A stretch of DNA of 64,000 nucleotides from a bacterium. Its GTDB lineage: Bacteria > SZUA-79 > Acidulodesulfobacterales > Acidulodesulfobacteraceae. The stretch spans positions 1,058,899 through 1,122,898 of the forward strand of contig JAJYYR010000001.1 in the NCBI GenBank assembly GCA_021800805.1, read 5' to 3'. Below are positions 8,969-17,621 of the stretch, piece by piece. Positions within the stretch are counted from its first letter, which is position 1, and each line of letters opens with the position of its first letter. The notes under the pieces were generated by a model, which saw only the letters and a list, made by a program, of their open reading frames with translations, was not told where the DNA came from and searched no databases. The translations under genes and the position numbers were made by a program.

Positions 8969-10087
8969 TTATTGACTGCCTCCCTTTTTACTTATTTCTT
9001 TCTGTTTTTGAAATACCGTTTCGAGCCTTTCTTTTTTAATTCCCATAGAAATATCGTCGGGAATTTCAAAAGATTTAGTAAAAGGTCTGGGGGAATACTT
9101 GAACCCGAATATAAAATCGAACTTGACCTCTTCCATTAAAGAAACGGTCATTTGAAAGTCTTCTTCGGTTTCGCCCGGAAAACCGACTATTATATCCGTG
9201 GAAACGGAAATATCGGAATACCCGTTTCTTAGTTTTTCGACCAGATTTAAATAATCTTTTATCGTATAACCCCTGTTCATAGCCGAAAGTATCTTATCCG
9301 AACCGGATTGAACGGGCAGATGAATCTCTTTAGAAATCTTACCGTTTTTACAAACCGTTTCTATTAAACCGTCGTTGAAATCCTTAGGGTGGGAAGTTAA
9401 GAATTTAATTTTAAATGCGCCTTTTATTTCCGAAAGCGCATTTAAAAGAAAGACGAAGTCTTTATTGCCGTCTTCCGGCGATAGATAGGAATTTACGTTC
9501 TGTCCTAAAAGAAGTATTTCTTTTACTCCTTTCGAAACCTGCTCTTTAACGGTATTATATATAATTTCAAACGGTATAGATCTTTCTTCCCCCCTAACAT
9601 AAGGCACTATGCAGTAAGAACAAAAATTATTACATCCTTCGGTAATTTTTACCGTTGCCGCGTCGTTTTGCGGTTTTACGAAATCTTTATTATCTTTTAC
9701 GAACGCGTTTTTGCGTTTAAGAACATCCGGGATAGATGGAATTTCGTCCGGGCCGAAACAATAATCAAAAAAATGACCGATCTCCGATTTCCGTTTTTCG
9801 GATTCCGTTTTTAACTTAATCTGTTTGGCGAAACAACCGGCAAGAACGATTTTTTTATCGGGGCAGGTTTTTTTTAATCTGCCTAATTCCGATAATATTT
9901 TGTGGTCGGCATGGTCACGGACGCTGCAGGTATTTAAGATAACGATGCCGGCATCGCTCACGGAATCGGCTTTATGAAAACCGTTCTTTAAAAGACCGTT
10001 TTCTATTAAACCTGAATCGTGGAGATTCATTTGGCAGCCGTAAGTCTTTATGAAAAATTTACTTAATTTACTTAATTTATTTAACAA
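8969..10087 (-). CDS. miaB: tRNA-2-methylthio-N6-dimethylallyladenosine synthase, lacking the TRAM domain
   Basis: MiaB adds the 2-methylthio group to i6A37 in tRNAs that read UNN codons. The N-terminal UPF0004 domain has three cluster cysteines (C18 in YGCQMN, C54 in NTCSVR, C85 in AGCF). The radical SAM cluster is C152, C156 and C159 in GCNNFCSYC. The chain ends at residue 372, just where the C-terminal TRAM RNA-binding domain (about 60-70 residues) normally starts. The PHP gene begins 5 bases later, so this is not a window-edge effect. The ATG overlaps the end of the HU/IHF gene by 11 bases. Other near methylthiotransferases (MtaB, RimO) fit less well, because YGCQMN and NTCSVR are MiaB-like. 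Confidence 0.9.
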   Translation of the reverse strand: MLNKLSKLSKFFIKTYGCQMNLHDSGLIENGLLKNGFHKADSVSDAGIVILNTCSVRDHADHKILSELGRLKKTCPDKKIVLAGCFAKQIKLKTESEKRKSEIGHFFDYCFGPDEIPSIPDVLKRKNAFVKDNKDFVKPQNDAATVKITEGCNNFCSYCIVPYVRGEERSIPFEIIYNTVKEQVSKGVKEILLLGQNVNSYLSPEDGNKDFVFLLNALSEIKGAFKIKFLTSHPKDFNDGLIETVCKNGKISKEIHLPVQSGSDKILSAMNRGYTIKDYLNLVEKLRNGYSDISVSTDIIVGFPGETEEDFQMTVSLMEEVKFDFIFGFKYSPRPFTKSFEIPDDISMGIKKERLETVFQKQKEISKKGGSQ

Positions 10088-10352
10088 GGTTATTTTTATA
10101 AATCTTACTTAACTTAAACTGCGGGGCCAATTTTTTTTGAACTTCTATCTTGTCTCCGGTTTTTGGATTTCTTCCCGTATAAGTTTTATATTCTTTTACC
10201 GAAAAACTTCCGAACCCCCTGATTTCGACTCTCTTCCTCTGAATAAGAGATTCCTTTATTTCGTTAATTATAGTATCGATTATTTTATCCGCAATCTTTA
10301 TAGGAATATCATTTTTAACCGCAAATTTTTCAGTAAATTGAGCTTTGTTCAT
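10077..10352 (-). CDS. HU/IHF-family nucleoid DNA-binding protein
   Basis: This 91-residue protein has the full HU/IHF fold: helical N-terminus, RVEIRGFGSFSV, then the DNA-minor-groove arm segment GRNPKTGDKIEV and a basic C-terminus. It bends DNA as a homo- or heterodimer. The GRNPKTGDK arm and the RGFGSF segment are shared by HU and IHF-beta, so I leave the symbol blank. A good ribosome-binding site (AAGGGAG, 9 bases upstream) supports the ATG at 10352. The gene lies between priA and miaB and overlaps the miaB start. Confidence 0.88.
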   Translation of the reverse strand: MNKAQFTEKFAVKNDIPIKIADKIIDTIINEIKESLIQRKRVEIRGFGSFSVKEYKTYTGRNPKTGDKIEVQKKLAPQFKLSKIYKNNLVK

Positions 10353-10400
10353 TAATCAATACTCCCTTTAGATTTTAACTATATTTAAGTTTTAAGTTTA

Positions 10401-12563
10401 TCACATAAGAACGTCGGGGTCAACATCTACGGCAATCTTTCCCGATGAAAATTTTTTGGATAAATGCTCGTCGTTCCTTAACATATCTACCAGCCTATGG
10501 AGGTTTGCCGCAGGAGGAGGCGCTTTTAATATAAGTTGATACCTGAAATCGTTTTTTATTTTTTCAATCGGGCACGGCGAAGGTCCTAAAATAGATAAAT
10601 TATTTGCGAAATTGCCCGACTTAATATTTGCTTCTATAATCCTGCCGATAATTTTTTTTAAATTTGATGCCGTTTCTTTCAGGTTTTCAATATTCTTATC
10701 TATTAATTTCAGGGCTATCATTCTGGTATAAGGCGGATAACCGTATTCTTTTCTGATTTCAAGCTCCTTATCGTAAAAACCTTTTGTATCGTGGGAGGCG
10801 GTATATTGCAATAAATAATTATCCGGTATAAATGTTTGAATAGCTATTTTTCCGCGATCTTCGCCTCTTCCGGCTCTTCCGAGAACCTGCGTAAGAATCT
10901 GAAAAGCTTTCTCGGCGCTCCTGAAATCCGGTAAATTCAGGAGGCTGTCCGCAAAAATTACTACTACGAGACCTATGTCCGGGAAATCGTGTCCTTTTGT
11001 TATAATCCGCGTTCCTATTAATATATCTATTTCTTTTTTGTGCATTTTTTTAAAGATTTCGGCGCCGGCTTTCTTATTTTTTGCTATATCGGAATCGATT
11101 CTTTCTATTTTTATTACGTCTGAACTGCCGTATCCTTCGGATCGGCTAAAAGCCTGTTTTTCAAATAAAGTTTTTACCCCGTCTTCCAATTTTTGAACGC
11201 CTATACCGTACGGTTCGATATCGTCCATTCCGCATTCTGGACACAACTTAGGAACTTCTTCTTTATAACCGCAGTAATGACATTCTAACGAACCGTTTGC
11301 GGCATTTGCGTTATTATGCCTGCTTTTATGTTTATGATAGACTAAAGATATAGCGCAATTTTTGCATAAAAATTGATGACCGCATGAAGTACATATCAAG
11401 AATGTCGAAAATCCCCTTCTGTTTAAGAAAAGTAATATTTGTTTCTTATTTTTAAGATTTTCTTCCATTAAAAGGATTGTTTCGTCGGATAAAATTTTAT
11501 CTTTAAATTCTTTTTTCCCCGAATTTTTGAATTCGCCTTTTAAATCGATAATATCGACTTCGGGAAGAGATTTACCTTTTACCCTGTTTTTTATATATAT
11601 ATATTCATATTTTTTAAGATAGGCGGCATTATAATAAGATTCTAAAGAAGGGGTAGCCGAACCGAGGATACAGACGGACGAAGTTTTTTTAGACATCATA
11701 ACGGCAACGTCGCGGGCATTGTAAAGAAGCCCCGACTGCTGTTTATATGAAGAATCATGTTCTTCGTCGATTATTATAAGCCCCGGATCTTTTAACGGGG
11801 AAAATATAGCCGACCTTGCTCCCAGAATCAACTTGACGCCGCCGTTCATTATTCTCATATGGTTTAAGAGTTTTTCTTTTTTTGAAATTTTACTATGGAA
11901 AACTGCGAAACCTTTTTGCTCGACTAGTTTTTCGAAACGTTTTTTTATTAAGTGAATAAATTGATTAGTAATAAATATTTCCGGAACGGTTATTATAACC
12001 TGCTTATTTAAACTTAAAGCAAAATTAAGAAGATTAAAATAAATTTCCGTTTTGCCGCTTGCGGTTACGCCGTGAAGTAAAAATGTTTTATATATACCTT
12101 CAGCCATTACTTCTTTAATTAAGTTTACCGCATTTTCTTGATCTTGCGTTAGATGATAAGGGGCTTCCGAAAGAAAAGCGCCTCCGTTATCATTATGAGC
12201 GGTTTTGACGAGCATTGCCTCATCGTAGTATTTATCTAACAAATCGAAATGTTGGACGTCCAACGACGGGAGAACGGTTTCGAGAACCTTAGATATGTTT
12301 TCATGATAGTATGAAGAAAGAAAATTAAAAATATCTTTGCGGGACTCGGTAAAAAAATGAGGTTTCGAAATATGAAGTATTTTTTTAAGATTTATTTTTT
12401 TGTTTTCAGACGTAATATTATAAATAAAGCCGTACACGGTTCTGTTTTTCAATTGAACCAGCACGGCTTTACCTATTTTTACTTCGGGTTCTAATTCTTC
12501 CGGTATCAAATAACTGAATTTAATATCGGTTCCGCTTTTGGGGATAACTATATCGGCTATCAT
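10401..12563 (-). CDS. priA: primosomal replication-restart helicase PriA
   Basis: PriA rebuilds replication forks and loads DnaB away from oriC. Residues 1-110 match the N-terminal DNA-binding domain. Walker A is GVTASGKT (165-172), and the Walker B box DEEH lies in IIIDEEHDSSYKQ. The helicase core contains the characteristic zinc-binding insertion (CTSCGHQFLCKNC, then CHYCGY and CPECG), followed by ITKGHDF and LGRAGRG. The length of 720 residues is normal. No clear ribosome-binding site precedes the ATG, and a TATAAT box lies only 8 bases upstream, so a very short leader is possible. Confidence 0.95.
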   Translation of the reverse strand: MIADIVIPKSGTDIKFSYLIPEELEPEVKIGKAVLVQLKNRTVYGFIYNITSENKKINLKKILHISKPHFFTESRKDIFNFLSSYYHENISKVLETVLPSLDVQHFDLLDKYYDEAMLVKTAHNDNGGAFLSEAPYHLTQDQENAVNLIKEVMAEGIYKTFLLHGVTASGKTEIYFNLLNFALSLNKQVIITVPEIFITNQFIHLIKKRFEKLVEQKGFAVFHSKISKKEKLLNHMRIMNGGVKLILGARSAIFSPLKDPGLIIIDEEHDSSYKQQSGLLYNARDVAVMMSKKTSSVCILGSATPSLESYYNAAYLKKYEYIYIKNRVKGKSLPEVDIIDLKGEFKNSGKKEFKDKILSDETILLMEENLKNKKQILLFLNRRGFSTFLICTSCGHQFLCKNCAISLVYHKHKSRHNNANAANGSLECHYCGYKEEVPKLCPECGMDDIEPYGIGVQKLEDGVKTLFEKQAFSRSEGYGSSDVIKIERIDSDIAKNKKAGAEIFKKMHKKEIDILIGTRIITKGHDFPDIGLVVVIFADSLLNLPDFRSAEKAFQILTQVLGRAGRGEDRGKIAIQTFIPDNYLLQYTASHDTKGFYDKELEIRKEYGYPPYTRMIALKLIDKNIENLKETASNLKKIIGRIIEANIKSGNFANNLSILGPSPCPIEKIKNDFRYQLILKAPPPAANLHRLVDMLRNDEHLSKKFSSGKIAVDVDPDVLM

Positions 12564-12600
12564 AGCGTTATATTATAATACAAACAATTAAAATATAACA

Positions 12601-14052
12601 CTAATTATCTTCCGCGCCTTTGCCTCCTTTAATAGGATAAAATGACCTCCTGTAATAGTCTTCTTCGTTTAATTTTATTCTTCTGCCGTCAAATGCGGTG
12701 AAAAATTTGCCGTTTTCGAATTCGTCTTTCCAAACCTCGTCGGCTATCTTTCCGTAATTCTGCGAGTATTCGTCCATTTTATCCTGAAGTTCTGTTATTA
12801 TCGAATCTCCACCCTCCTGAGTAGCTTTTGCCCCTCCTTCGGCGACAACCTTTCTGAGTATTTTTGGGTGATCTATTATCATGCAGGGACGGAGCCTGTT
12901 TTTGACCCCCATTTGTTCCTTTCTTATAGATTTAAAATAAGTCGAACTAAGAATTTCTTCCATAGACTTATCGAATATGTTATCTGCGGCAAATTGCGCA
13001 AAAACGCACGGCTCTACGCCCCCGTTAGCGTTTATGTGAAGATAAACGCGCCCCCCGGAAAGACACCCGTGGGAAAGAACGCCGTCGTTCCAGAAATCGG
13101 CGACTACTATAGGTTTTGTTTCTCTTATTTCTACGACCCTTTTTCTTCTGAAATTGCGCTGTTCGGGCGTAGGCATAAGATTTACGTCTGGTTCCCGTCC
13201 GATAGGTATATAGTTAAAATACCAGCCGAGAAAACAGCCCTGCTTTATATAAAAATCGATAAATTCATCGCTTACTATAACATCGTTGTTAAAGCGGGTG
13301 GCGGTAGCGGAAAATCCGAAAAGCATTCCGTTTTCTTTGAGATTTTTCATCGCCGAAACTACTTTTTTAAAATGCCCCCTTCCTCTTCTTTCATCGGTTT
13401 CGTTTTCGAATCCTTCGACGCTTATGCAGGGAAAAACATTGCCTAAATGAGCAAGTTTTTCGGCGGTTTTTCCGTCTATTAACGAACCGTTCGTGTATAT
13501 CTGAAAATAGCAATCGTTATTTTTTTCGATTATATCTAAAAGGTCTTTTCTAACGAACGGTTCTCCGCCGGAAATCGTATAGAAAAATATACCGAAGCTT
13601 TTCCCCTCTTCTATGATTTGGTTGATTTTAGCATACGAAAGCATATCCCTGCGGGTATAATTGGCGGAATAACATCCGTAGCATTTTAAATTGCAGTGCA
13701 TAGTCGGGCTGATAACATAAAAAAGAGGCGGATAAAATCCATTTTTTTCGATAAAAGCTTTTCTTCTTTCGCCGCTCAGCAGTAAAAAATTGGATATAAA
13801 ATTATCTAATATCCCTTTTTTAACATTTTTAGAAAGATACGGAAGTTTTCTTTTTAAATTAATGAAAATATGGTCGAAAAATATTTTACCGGCGGGAGCC
13901 TTAAAATTATTTAATTTGTCCGAAAGTTTAATGATTGCTTCATCGCTTATTTTCGGTATTATATAATCGCTTGCGATATGAAGGGTATTTTTTACGACCG
14001 TATCTTTAACTCTTTCTTTAACTCTTCTGCTTATAGACGATAATTCCAACAT
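12601..14052 (-). CDS. radical SAM protein with SPASM-like C-terminus, function unknown
   Basis: The CxxxCxxC cluster motif is C120, C124 and C127 in TMHCNLKCYGC. The SAM-binding GGEP follows in TISGGEPF. A second set of cysteines (GCLSGG and EPCVFAQ near residues 325-350) resembles a SPASM-type auxiliary region. About 105 residues precede the cluster, mostly helical and basic, possibly a membrane-association or partner-binding segment. The 483-residue layout resembles a COG0535 family common in anaerobes, some of whose members act on lipids, heme or peptides. I cannot assign a substrate. The gene is separated from hemL by tRNA-Ala and points the same way. Confidence 0.75.
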   Translation of the reverse strand: MLELSSISRRVKERVKDTVVKNTLHIASDYIIPKISDEAIIKLSDKLNNFKAPAGKIFFDHIFINLKRKLPYLSKNVKKGILDNFISNFLLLSGERRKAFIEKNGFYPPLFYVISPTMHCNLKCYGCYSANYTRRDMLSYAKINQIIEEGKSFGIFFYTISGGEPFVRKDLLDIIEKNNDCYFQIYTNGSLIDGKTAEKLAHLGNVFPCISVEGFENETDERRGRGHFKKVVSAMKNLKENGMLFGFSATATRFNNDVIVSDEFIDFYIKQGCFLGWYFNYIPIGREPDVNLMPTPEQRNFRRKRVVEIRETKPIVVADFWNDGVLSHGCLSGGRVYLHINANGGVEPCVFAQFAADNIFDKSMEEILSSTYFKSIRKEQMGVKNRLRPCMIIDHPKILRKVVAEGGAKATQEGGDSIITELQDKMDEYSQNYGKIADEVWKDEFENGKFFTAFDGRRIKLNEEDYYRRSFYPIKGGKGAEDN

Positions 14053-14292
14053 TTTTCAATCCTCCTTCTTTATAATTGATATTACGCGTCCCGTTATCCG
14101 CGTAAATTTTTATATATTTATATAATATATTATCATGAAAATTATGATAGTCAAGGAATCGGAGCGGCAAGCATAATTATTTAAAGCGGTTTCTAAATCG
14201 GGATTCGGGGATTTTATTAATTTTATTGTAGTTGCTTTTTTAGGGATTTTTTGCGATAATAATTTTAGTTCATTGGAAAATTTTTAAAACGT
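14053..14292. other. intergenic region between the radical SAM gene and tRNA-Ala
   Basis: This 240-base AT-rich gap contains the tRNA-Ala promoter (listed separately). It also holds a weak inverted repeat TATCAT/ATGATA near 14131-14150. On the minus strand a TTGACT (14149-14154) lies upstream of the radical SAM gene, but no well-spaced -10 box follows it. No open reading frame of note was seen. Confidence 0.5.
14232..14260 (+). promoter_or_regulatory. promoter of tRNA-Ala
   Basis: TTGCTT (14232-14237) and GATAAT (14255-14260, 5/6 match) are separated by 17 bases. The predicted start near 14267 is 26 bases before the tRNA 5' end, which is typical for a stable-RNA gene. Seen in sequence; the -35 is only 3-4/6. 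Confidence 0.55.
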
Positions 14293-14368
14293 GGGGGGTT
14301 AGCCCAGTTGGTAGAGCGACGCCTTCGCATGGCGTAGGCCGCGGGTTCGAGTCCCGTGCCCTCCACCA
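14293..14368 (+). tRNA. tRNA-Ala (anticodon CGC)
   Basis: This is a standard 76-base cloverleaf. The acceptor stem GGGGGGT pairs with GCCCTCC (14358-14364), with two G-T wobbles. The anticodon loop TTCGCAT gives CGC (14326-14328), reading GCG. The T-arm has GGTTCGAGTCC, the discriminator is A, and CCA is encoded (14366-14368). It is transcribed against the surrounding leftward genes and lies between a radical SAM gene and hemL. Confidence 0.96.
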
Positions 14369-14394
14369 CTTATAACGCTTATAATTAATGCCTG

Positions 14395-15687
14395 CTAAAA
14401 TATCTTATTTAATGCTTCCGAAATAATCGAAACGGTTTTATCTAAATCCGAACCGGTATGTTTAGAGCTTAAAAACATAGCTTCATACTGCGACGGAGCC
14501 ATAAATATTCCCCTGTTCAACGCCGATGCGAAAAATTCTTTAAACATATTCGTATCCGATTTCATTACATCGCTAAAATTGTTTACGCCGCCTTTTTTAA
14601 AAAAAATAGTAATGATAGACGATATATGATTTATAGCGATTTTGCCTTCTATTTTTATTTTTTTAAATTCGTCGTTCAAGCTTGCAACTAAATAATCGGC
14701 GGCTTCGTTTGCTTTTGAAACGGCATCGTCTTCTTCAATGGCTTTTATAGTCGCAATACCGGCGGCCGTGCATACCGGATTGCCCGAAAGCGTGCCTGCC
14801 TGATAAACGGGACCGAGCGGCGAAAGATATTCCATTATATCTTTTCTGCCGCCGAAAGCGCCTATCGGAAGTCCGCCGCCGATGATTTTGCCGAGACAGG
14901 TAATATCCGGTTTAAAATTAAACAAACCCTGCGCGCCGCCCAAAGAAAGCCTGAAACCGGTTATAACTTCGTCAAATATTATAAGAGCGTTATTTTCATG
15001 CGCTAAATCGATTAATTTTTTTAAAAAACCTTCTTTGGGAAGAACGACCCCCATATTTGCGGCGACCGGTTCTATTATGACCGCCGCTATTTTACCTTTA
15101 TGCGCCGAAAACAGTTCCTTAACCGACGATATGTCGTTATAAACCGCTACAAGAGTATCTTTTGACAGGCTTTCCGTAATACCTGCGCTTGAAGGAACGG
15201 ATGTCGTAAGCGCCCCCGAACCTGCTTTGACGAGCATCGAATCGGAATGACCGTGATAGCATCCTTCAAATTTAATAATTTTACTTTTTCCGGTAAAGCC
15301 TCTTGCCAGCCTTATTGCGCTCATCACGGCTTCCGTGCCGGAATTTACTAATCTGACCGACTCTACCGAAGGAAAATGTTTATGAATTAAGCCGGATAGT
15401 TCTATTTCCTTTTCGGTCGTAGCGCCGAAACTGAAACCGTCTGCCGCAGCGGAAGAAACGGCTTCTACCACCCTTCCGTCGGCATGCCCTAAAATCATAG
15501 GACCATAAGACATAACGTAATCTATATATTCGTTCCCGTCGATGTCGTAAATCTTATCGTCTTTAGCCCTTTTTATTACAACCGGCGATAAACCAACAGA
15601 CTTAAAAGCTCTTACTGGACTGCTGACCCCGCCCGGCATTAATGATTCGGCGCGTTTTACCGCTTTTAAACTATTATCGTGTTTCAT
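14395..15687 (-). CDS. hemL: glutamate-1-semialdehyde 2,1-aminomutase
   Basis: HemL converts glutamate-1-semialdehyde to 5-aminolevulinate in the C5 tetrapyrrole pathway. The protein has the class III aminotransferase features NSGTEA, CYHGHSD and FDEVITGFR. The PLP lysine K267 lies in CLGKIIGGGLPIG, which is the HemL form of this motif. The length of 430 residues is normal. Its ATG overlaps the stop of the upstream esterase-like gene by 4 bases, so the two are co-translated. Confidence 0.95.
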   Translation of the reverse strand: MKHDNSLKAVKRAESLMPGGVSSPVRAFKSVGLSPVVIKRAKDDKIYDIDGNEYIDYVMSYGPMILGHADGRVVEAVSSAAADGFSFGATTEKEIELSGLIHKHFPSVESVRLVNSGTEAVMSAIRLARGFTGKSKIIKFEGCYHGHSDSMLVKAGSGALTTSVPSSAGITESLSKDTLVAVYNDISSVKELFSAHKGKIAAVIIEPVAANMGVVLPKEGFLKKLIDLAHENNALIIFDEVITGFRLSLGGAQGLFNFKPDITCLGKIIGGGLPIGAFGGRKDIMEYLSPLGPVYQAGTLSGNPVCTAAGIATIKAIEEDDAVSKANEAADYLVASLNDEFKKIKIEGKIAINHISSIITIFFKKGGVNNFSDVMKSDTNMFKEFFASALNRGIFMAPSQYEAMFLSSKHTGSDLDKTVSIISEALNKIF

Positions 15688-16781
15688 AAGAATTTCCTTC
15701 CGTTTTTTTCATTTTTTACAGCTTTTTTTGAGCCGGCGGCAGATTTAGGCAGATAAGGAGCAAAAAATTTAAAAACTTCCATATTCCAACCGGGAAGAAC
15801 GACATGACCGCTGTTTTTAGCAACAAAGAGTTTTTTCTTGGATTTAATTAATTTATAAACGATTAGAGTGCCTTTCGGCGGACAATCTTCGTCTTTAAGT
15901 CCTATTCCGACCATAACCGGAACTTTAATCCACGATGCAAAATGTTTCGTATCCACATAATAAAGCGACCTCATAACTTTGGCTTTGTCTTCGGGATGTT
16001 TTTCTAAGAATGCTTTAACTTCCATATATGGACCCATTTTTGCAAGAGGCATCTGCACCGGAATATCGCTTAAAAACGGAACGTCTCCGGCGGCGGCAGT
16101 TACATGAGGGTCTATAGCGGCGTCTATTAAAGGAAGCGCGCCTCCCATACTTCCGCCGGTAACGAATATATATTTTGAATTTATGTTTTTAAAATGCTCT
16201 AAAAATCTAAGAGAGGCTAAAGAATCCATAACGATTTTTACCATAGAAAAAGTTTTAACGTGAAGAATTCCGTCGGTCATTAAACCCGGAAAACCCGGAT
16301 TATAAACTGCCCTGCTCCTTCCGTGTCCTCTTAAGTCGATAGAAAGAGCCGCATATCCTCTTCTTGCAAAGAAGTGCGCCCATCCCGGAGTTCCAAACGA
16401 ACCGTAACCGTGCAGTAAAAGAACGCCCGGGTATTTTTTGCCTTTAACCCCGTAGGGAATTGCGAAATATCCTTTCAACTGCAAACCGTCGTATGAAGTA
16501 AGCGTCAAATCGTACGTTTCTATTTTATTTACTTTGTCGTTATAAAGCGGTTTTATTGAATAAACGACTTTTTCTTTACGGAGACGTCCGTACATCCCGA
16601 GCCAGAACTTTTTAAACTTTTGATATCTTGTCCGCTTAATAGCTTTATTTTTAAGGGATTTAACGGTCGAAACCGAAGGTATGCCTTTTTCGTTAAGGTT
16701 TTTGTATAAAAATATCCCTAAAACGATAACGACTATTAATGCTATTATTATTAGAACGGTTTTGTTTTTATTAGTTTTCAT
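15684..16781 (-). CDS. membrane-anchored alpha/beta hydrolase
   Basis: A single N-terminal membrane segment (about residues 8-27) anchors an alpha/beta-hydrolase domain. LLLHGYGSFG supplies the oxyanion region. GGSMGG contains the likely nucleophile S211. GLKDEDCP near 297 holds the likely acid, and SGHVV near 327 the catalytic histidine. The domain probably faces the periplasm and resembles acetyl-xylan esterase or dipeptidyl-peptidase-like hydrolases. The substrate is unknown. The 4-base overlap with hemL implies one transcript, although no functional link is obvious. Confidence 0.8.
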   Translation of the reverse strand: MKTNKNKTVLIIIALIVVIVLGIFLYKNLNEKGIPSVSTVKSLKNKAIKRTRYQKFKKFWLGMYGRLRKEKVVYSIKPLYNDKVNKIETYDLTLTSYDGLQLKGYFAIPYGVKGKKYPGVLLLHGYGSFGTPGWAHFFARRGYAALSIDLRGHGRSRAVYNPGFPGLMTDGILHVKTFSMVKIVMDSLASLRFLEHFKNINSKYIFVTGGSMGGALPLIDAAIDPHVTAAAGDVPFLSDIPVQMPLAKMGPYMEVKAFLEKHPEDKAKVMRSLYYVDTKHFASWIKVPVMVGIGLKDEDCPPKGTLIVYKLIKSKKKLFVAKNSGHVVLPGWNMEVFKFFAPYLPKSAAGSKKAVKNEKNGRKFL

Positions 16782-16824
16782 AAATTTGCCGGATTATTAA
16801 TTATTTATTTATATATAATGTAAA

Positions 16825-16865
16825 ACAGGCATCTATGAATCAATCTAAAGTTCATAGATGCCTGT
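16825..16865 (-). terminator. rho-independent terminator of the cytochrome c gene
   Basis: A perfect 15-bp inverted repeat (16825-16839 with 16851-16865) closes an 11-base loop. Read on the minus strand it is followed by TTTTA and an AT-rich tail. It lies 37 bases after the cytochrome c stop codon and before the hydrolase gene, so it should end cytochrome c transcription. The stem contains only 6 G-C pairs in its outer half, but the length makes it strong. Confidence 0.75.
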
Positions 16866-16901
16866 CGAATTTAACCGTTATTATTTTTTTTGCTATTAAA
16901 T

Positions 16902-17372
16902 TTATTTTAAAGATTCGAGATACTCCGCTACCGTTTTTAACTGTGCCGGTTTAAGATTATGATTCGGCATCATAGTATTCGGGGAATGAACCTTGGGAGT
17001 ATTGATTTGGACTTCTAACCAGTGAATAGAATGACCTTTTGTACCTTCTTTGTCGAGGTTCGGACCTATCGAACCGCCTTTACCGTTTATAATATGGCAT
17101 CCTGCGCAACCCTGAGAAGCCATAATTTTCAATGCCGCTGTTTTTAAATTTTTAGAAACGGGTTTAGATGAAGTTTTGCTAGTTGCGGCGGCAGTCGTTT
17201 TTGAAGCAGGTGCGGCGGCGGTAGTAGCCGGGGCGCTTGGTGCGGCGGCGGTAGTAGCCGGTTTAGACGGCGCAGGTTTTTTTGCGCAGCCATACAGACC
17301 GAAACTTATCGTTAATAAAAATAATGCGGTAAACAAAACGGTTAAGCCCTTTTTTCCTTTCAATGCTTTCAA
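16902..17372 (-). CDS. lipoprotein monoheme cytochrome c
   Basis: A signal sequence ends in a lipobox with C29 (GLYGC), so the protein is lipid-anchored outside the cytoplasm. A linker of about 45 residues rich in Ala, Thr, Pro and Ser follows. A small class I cytochrome c domain then carries CAGCH (C89, C92, H93), with M134 or M135 as likely sixth ligand in NTMMPN. Such proteins shuttle electrons between membrane complexes. No oxidase or reductase gene is adjacent, so the partner is unknown. The linker is built from a duplicated DNA segment (see the repeat at 17209-17261). Confidence 0.9.
   Translation of the reverse strand: MKALKGKKGLTVLFTALFLLTISFGLYGCAKKPAPSKPATTAAAPSAPATTAAAPASKTTAAATSKTSSKPVSKNLKTAALKIMASQGCAGCHIINGKGGSIGPNLDKEGTKGHSIHWLEVQINTPKVHSPNTMMPNHNLKPAQLKTVAEYLESLK
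17209..17261. repeat. tandem repeat in the cytochrome c linker
   Basis: A 23-base sequence occurs identically at 17209-17231 and 17239-17261, a period of 30 bases. It encodes a duplicated ten-residue Ala/Thr/Pro unit (ATTAAAPSAP). Such in-frame units can change number by slippage and so vary linker length. Confidence 0.85.
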
Positions 17373-17621
17373 TTTTTTACCCTCCGTAAAAGATTAAAGA
17401 TTAAATTATTTTTTTTACCATTTCTTTTTTATATTCACGTGAATTATTAGACATAAATATATATATAATATATTTATATTAAAATTTCGTCAATAAAAAT
17501 TTAAGTTTTTTAATTCGTCCGGCGAATTACCTATCCCTATCGGCGTTGTCATCTTTGCGTCAAAGCAAATTTAAGAAATCTTTTTTGCTGTAACATAAAA
17601 ATTTAACATCCCTTATACCGG

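Noticed and set aside
12868..13446. 192-residue open frame opposite the radical SAM gene
   Set aside because: The minus strand carries the cluster cysteines and conserved motifs. The plus-strand frame is a shadow without any motif.
17540..17600. Small inverted repeat TTTGC/GCAAA after the outer-membrane barrel gene
   Set aside because: The stem is only 5 bp and has no U-tract, so I do not call it a terminator.
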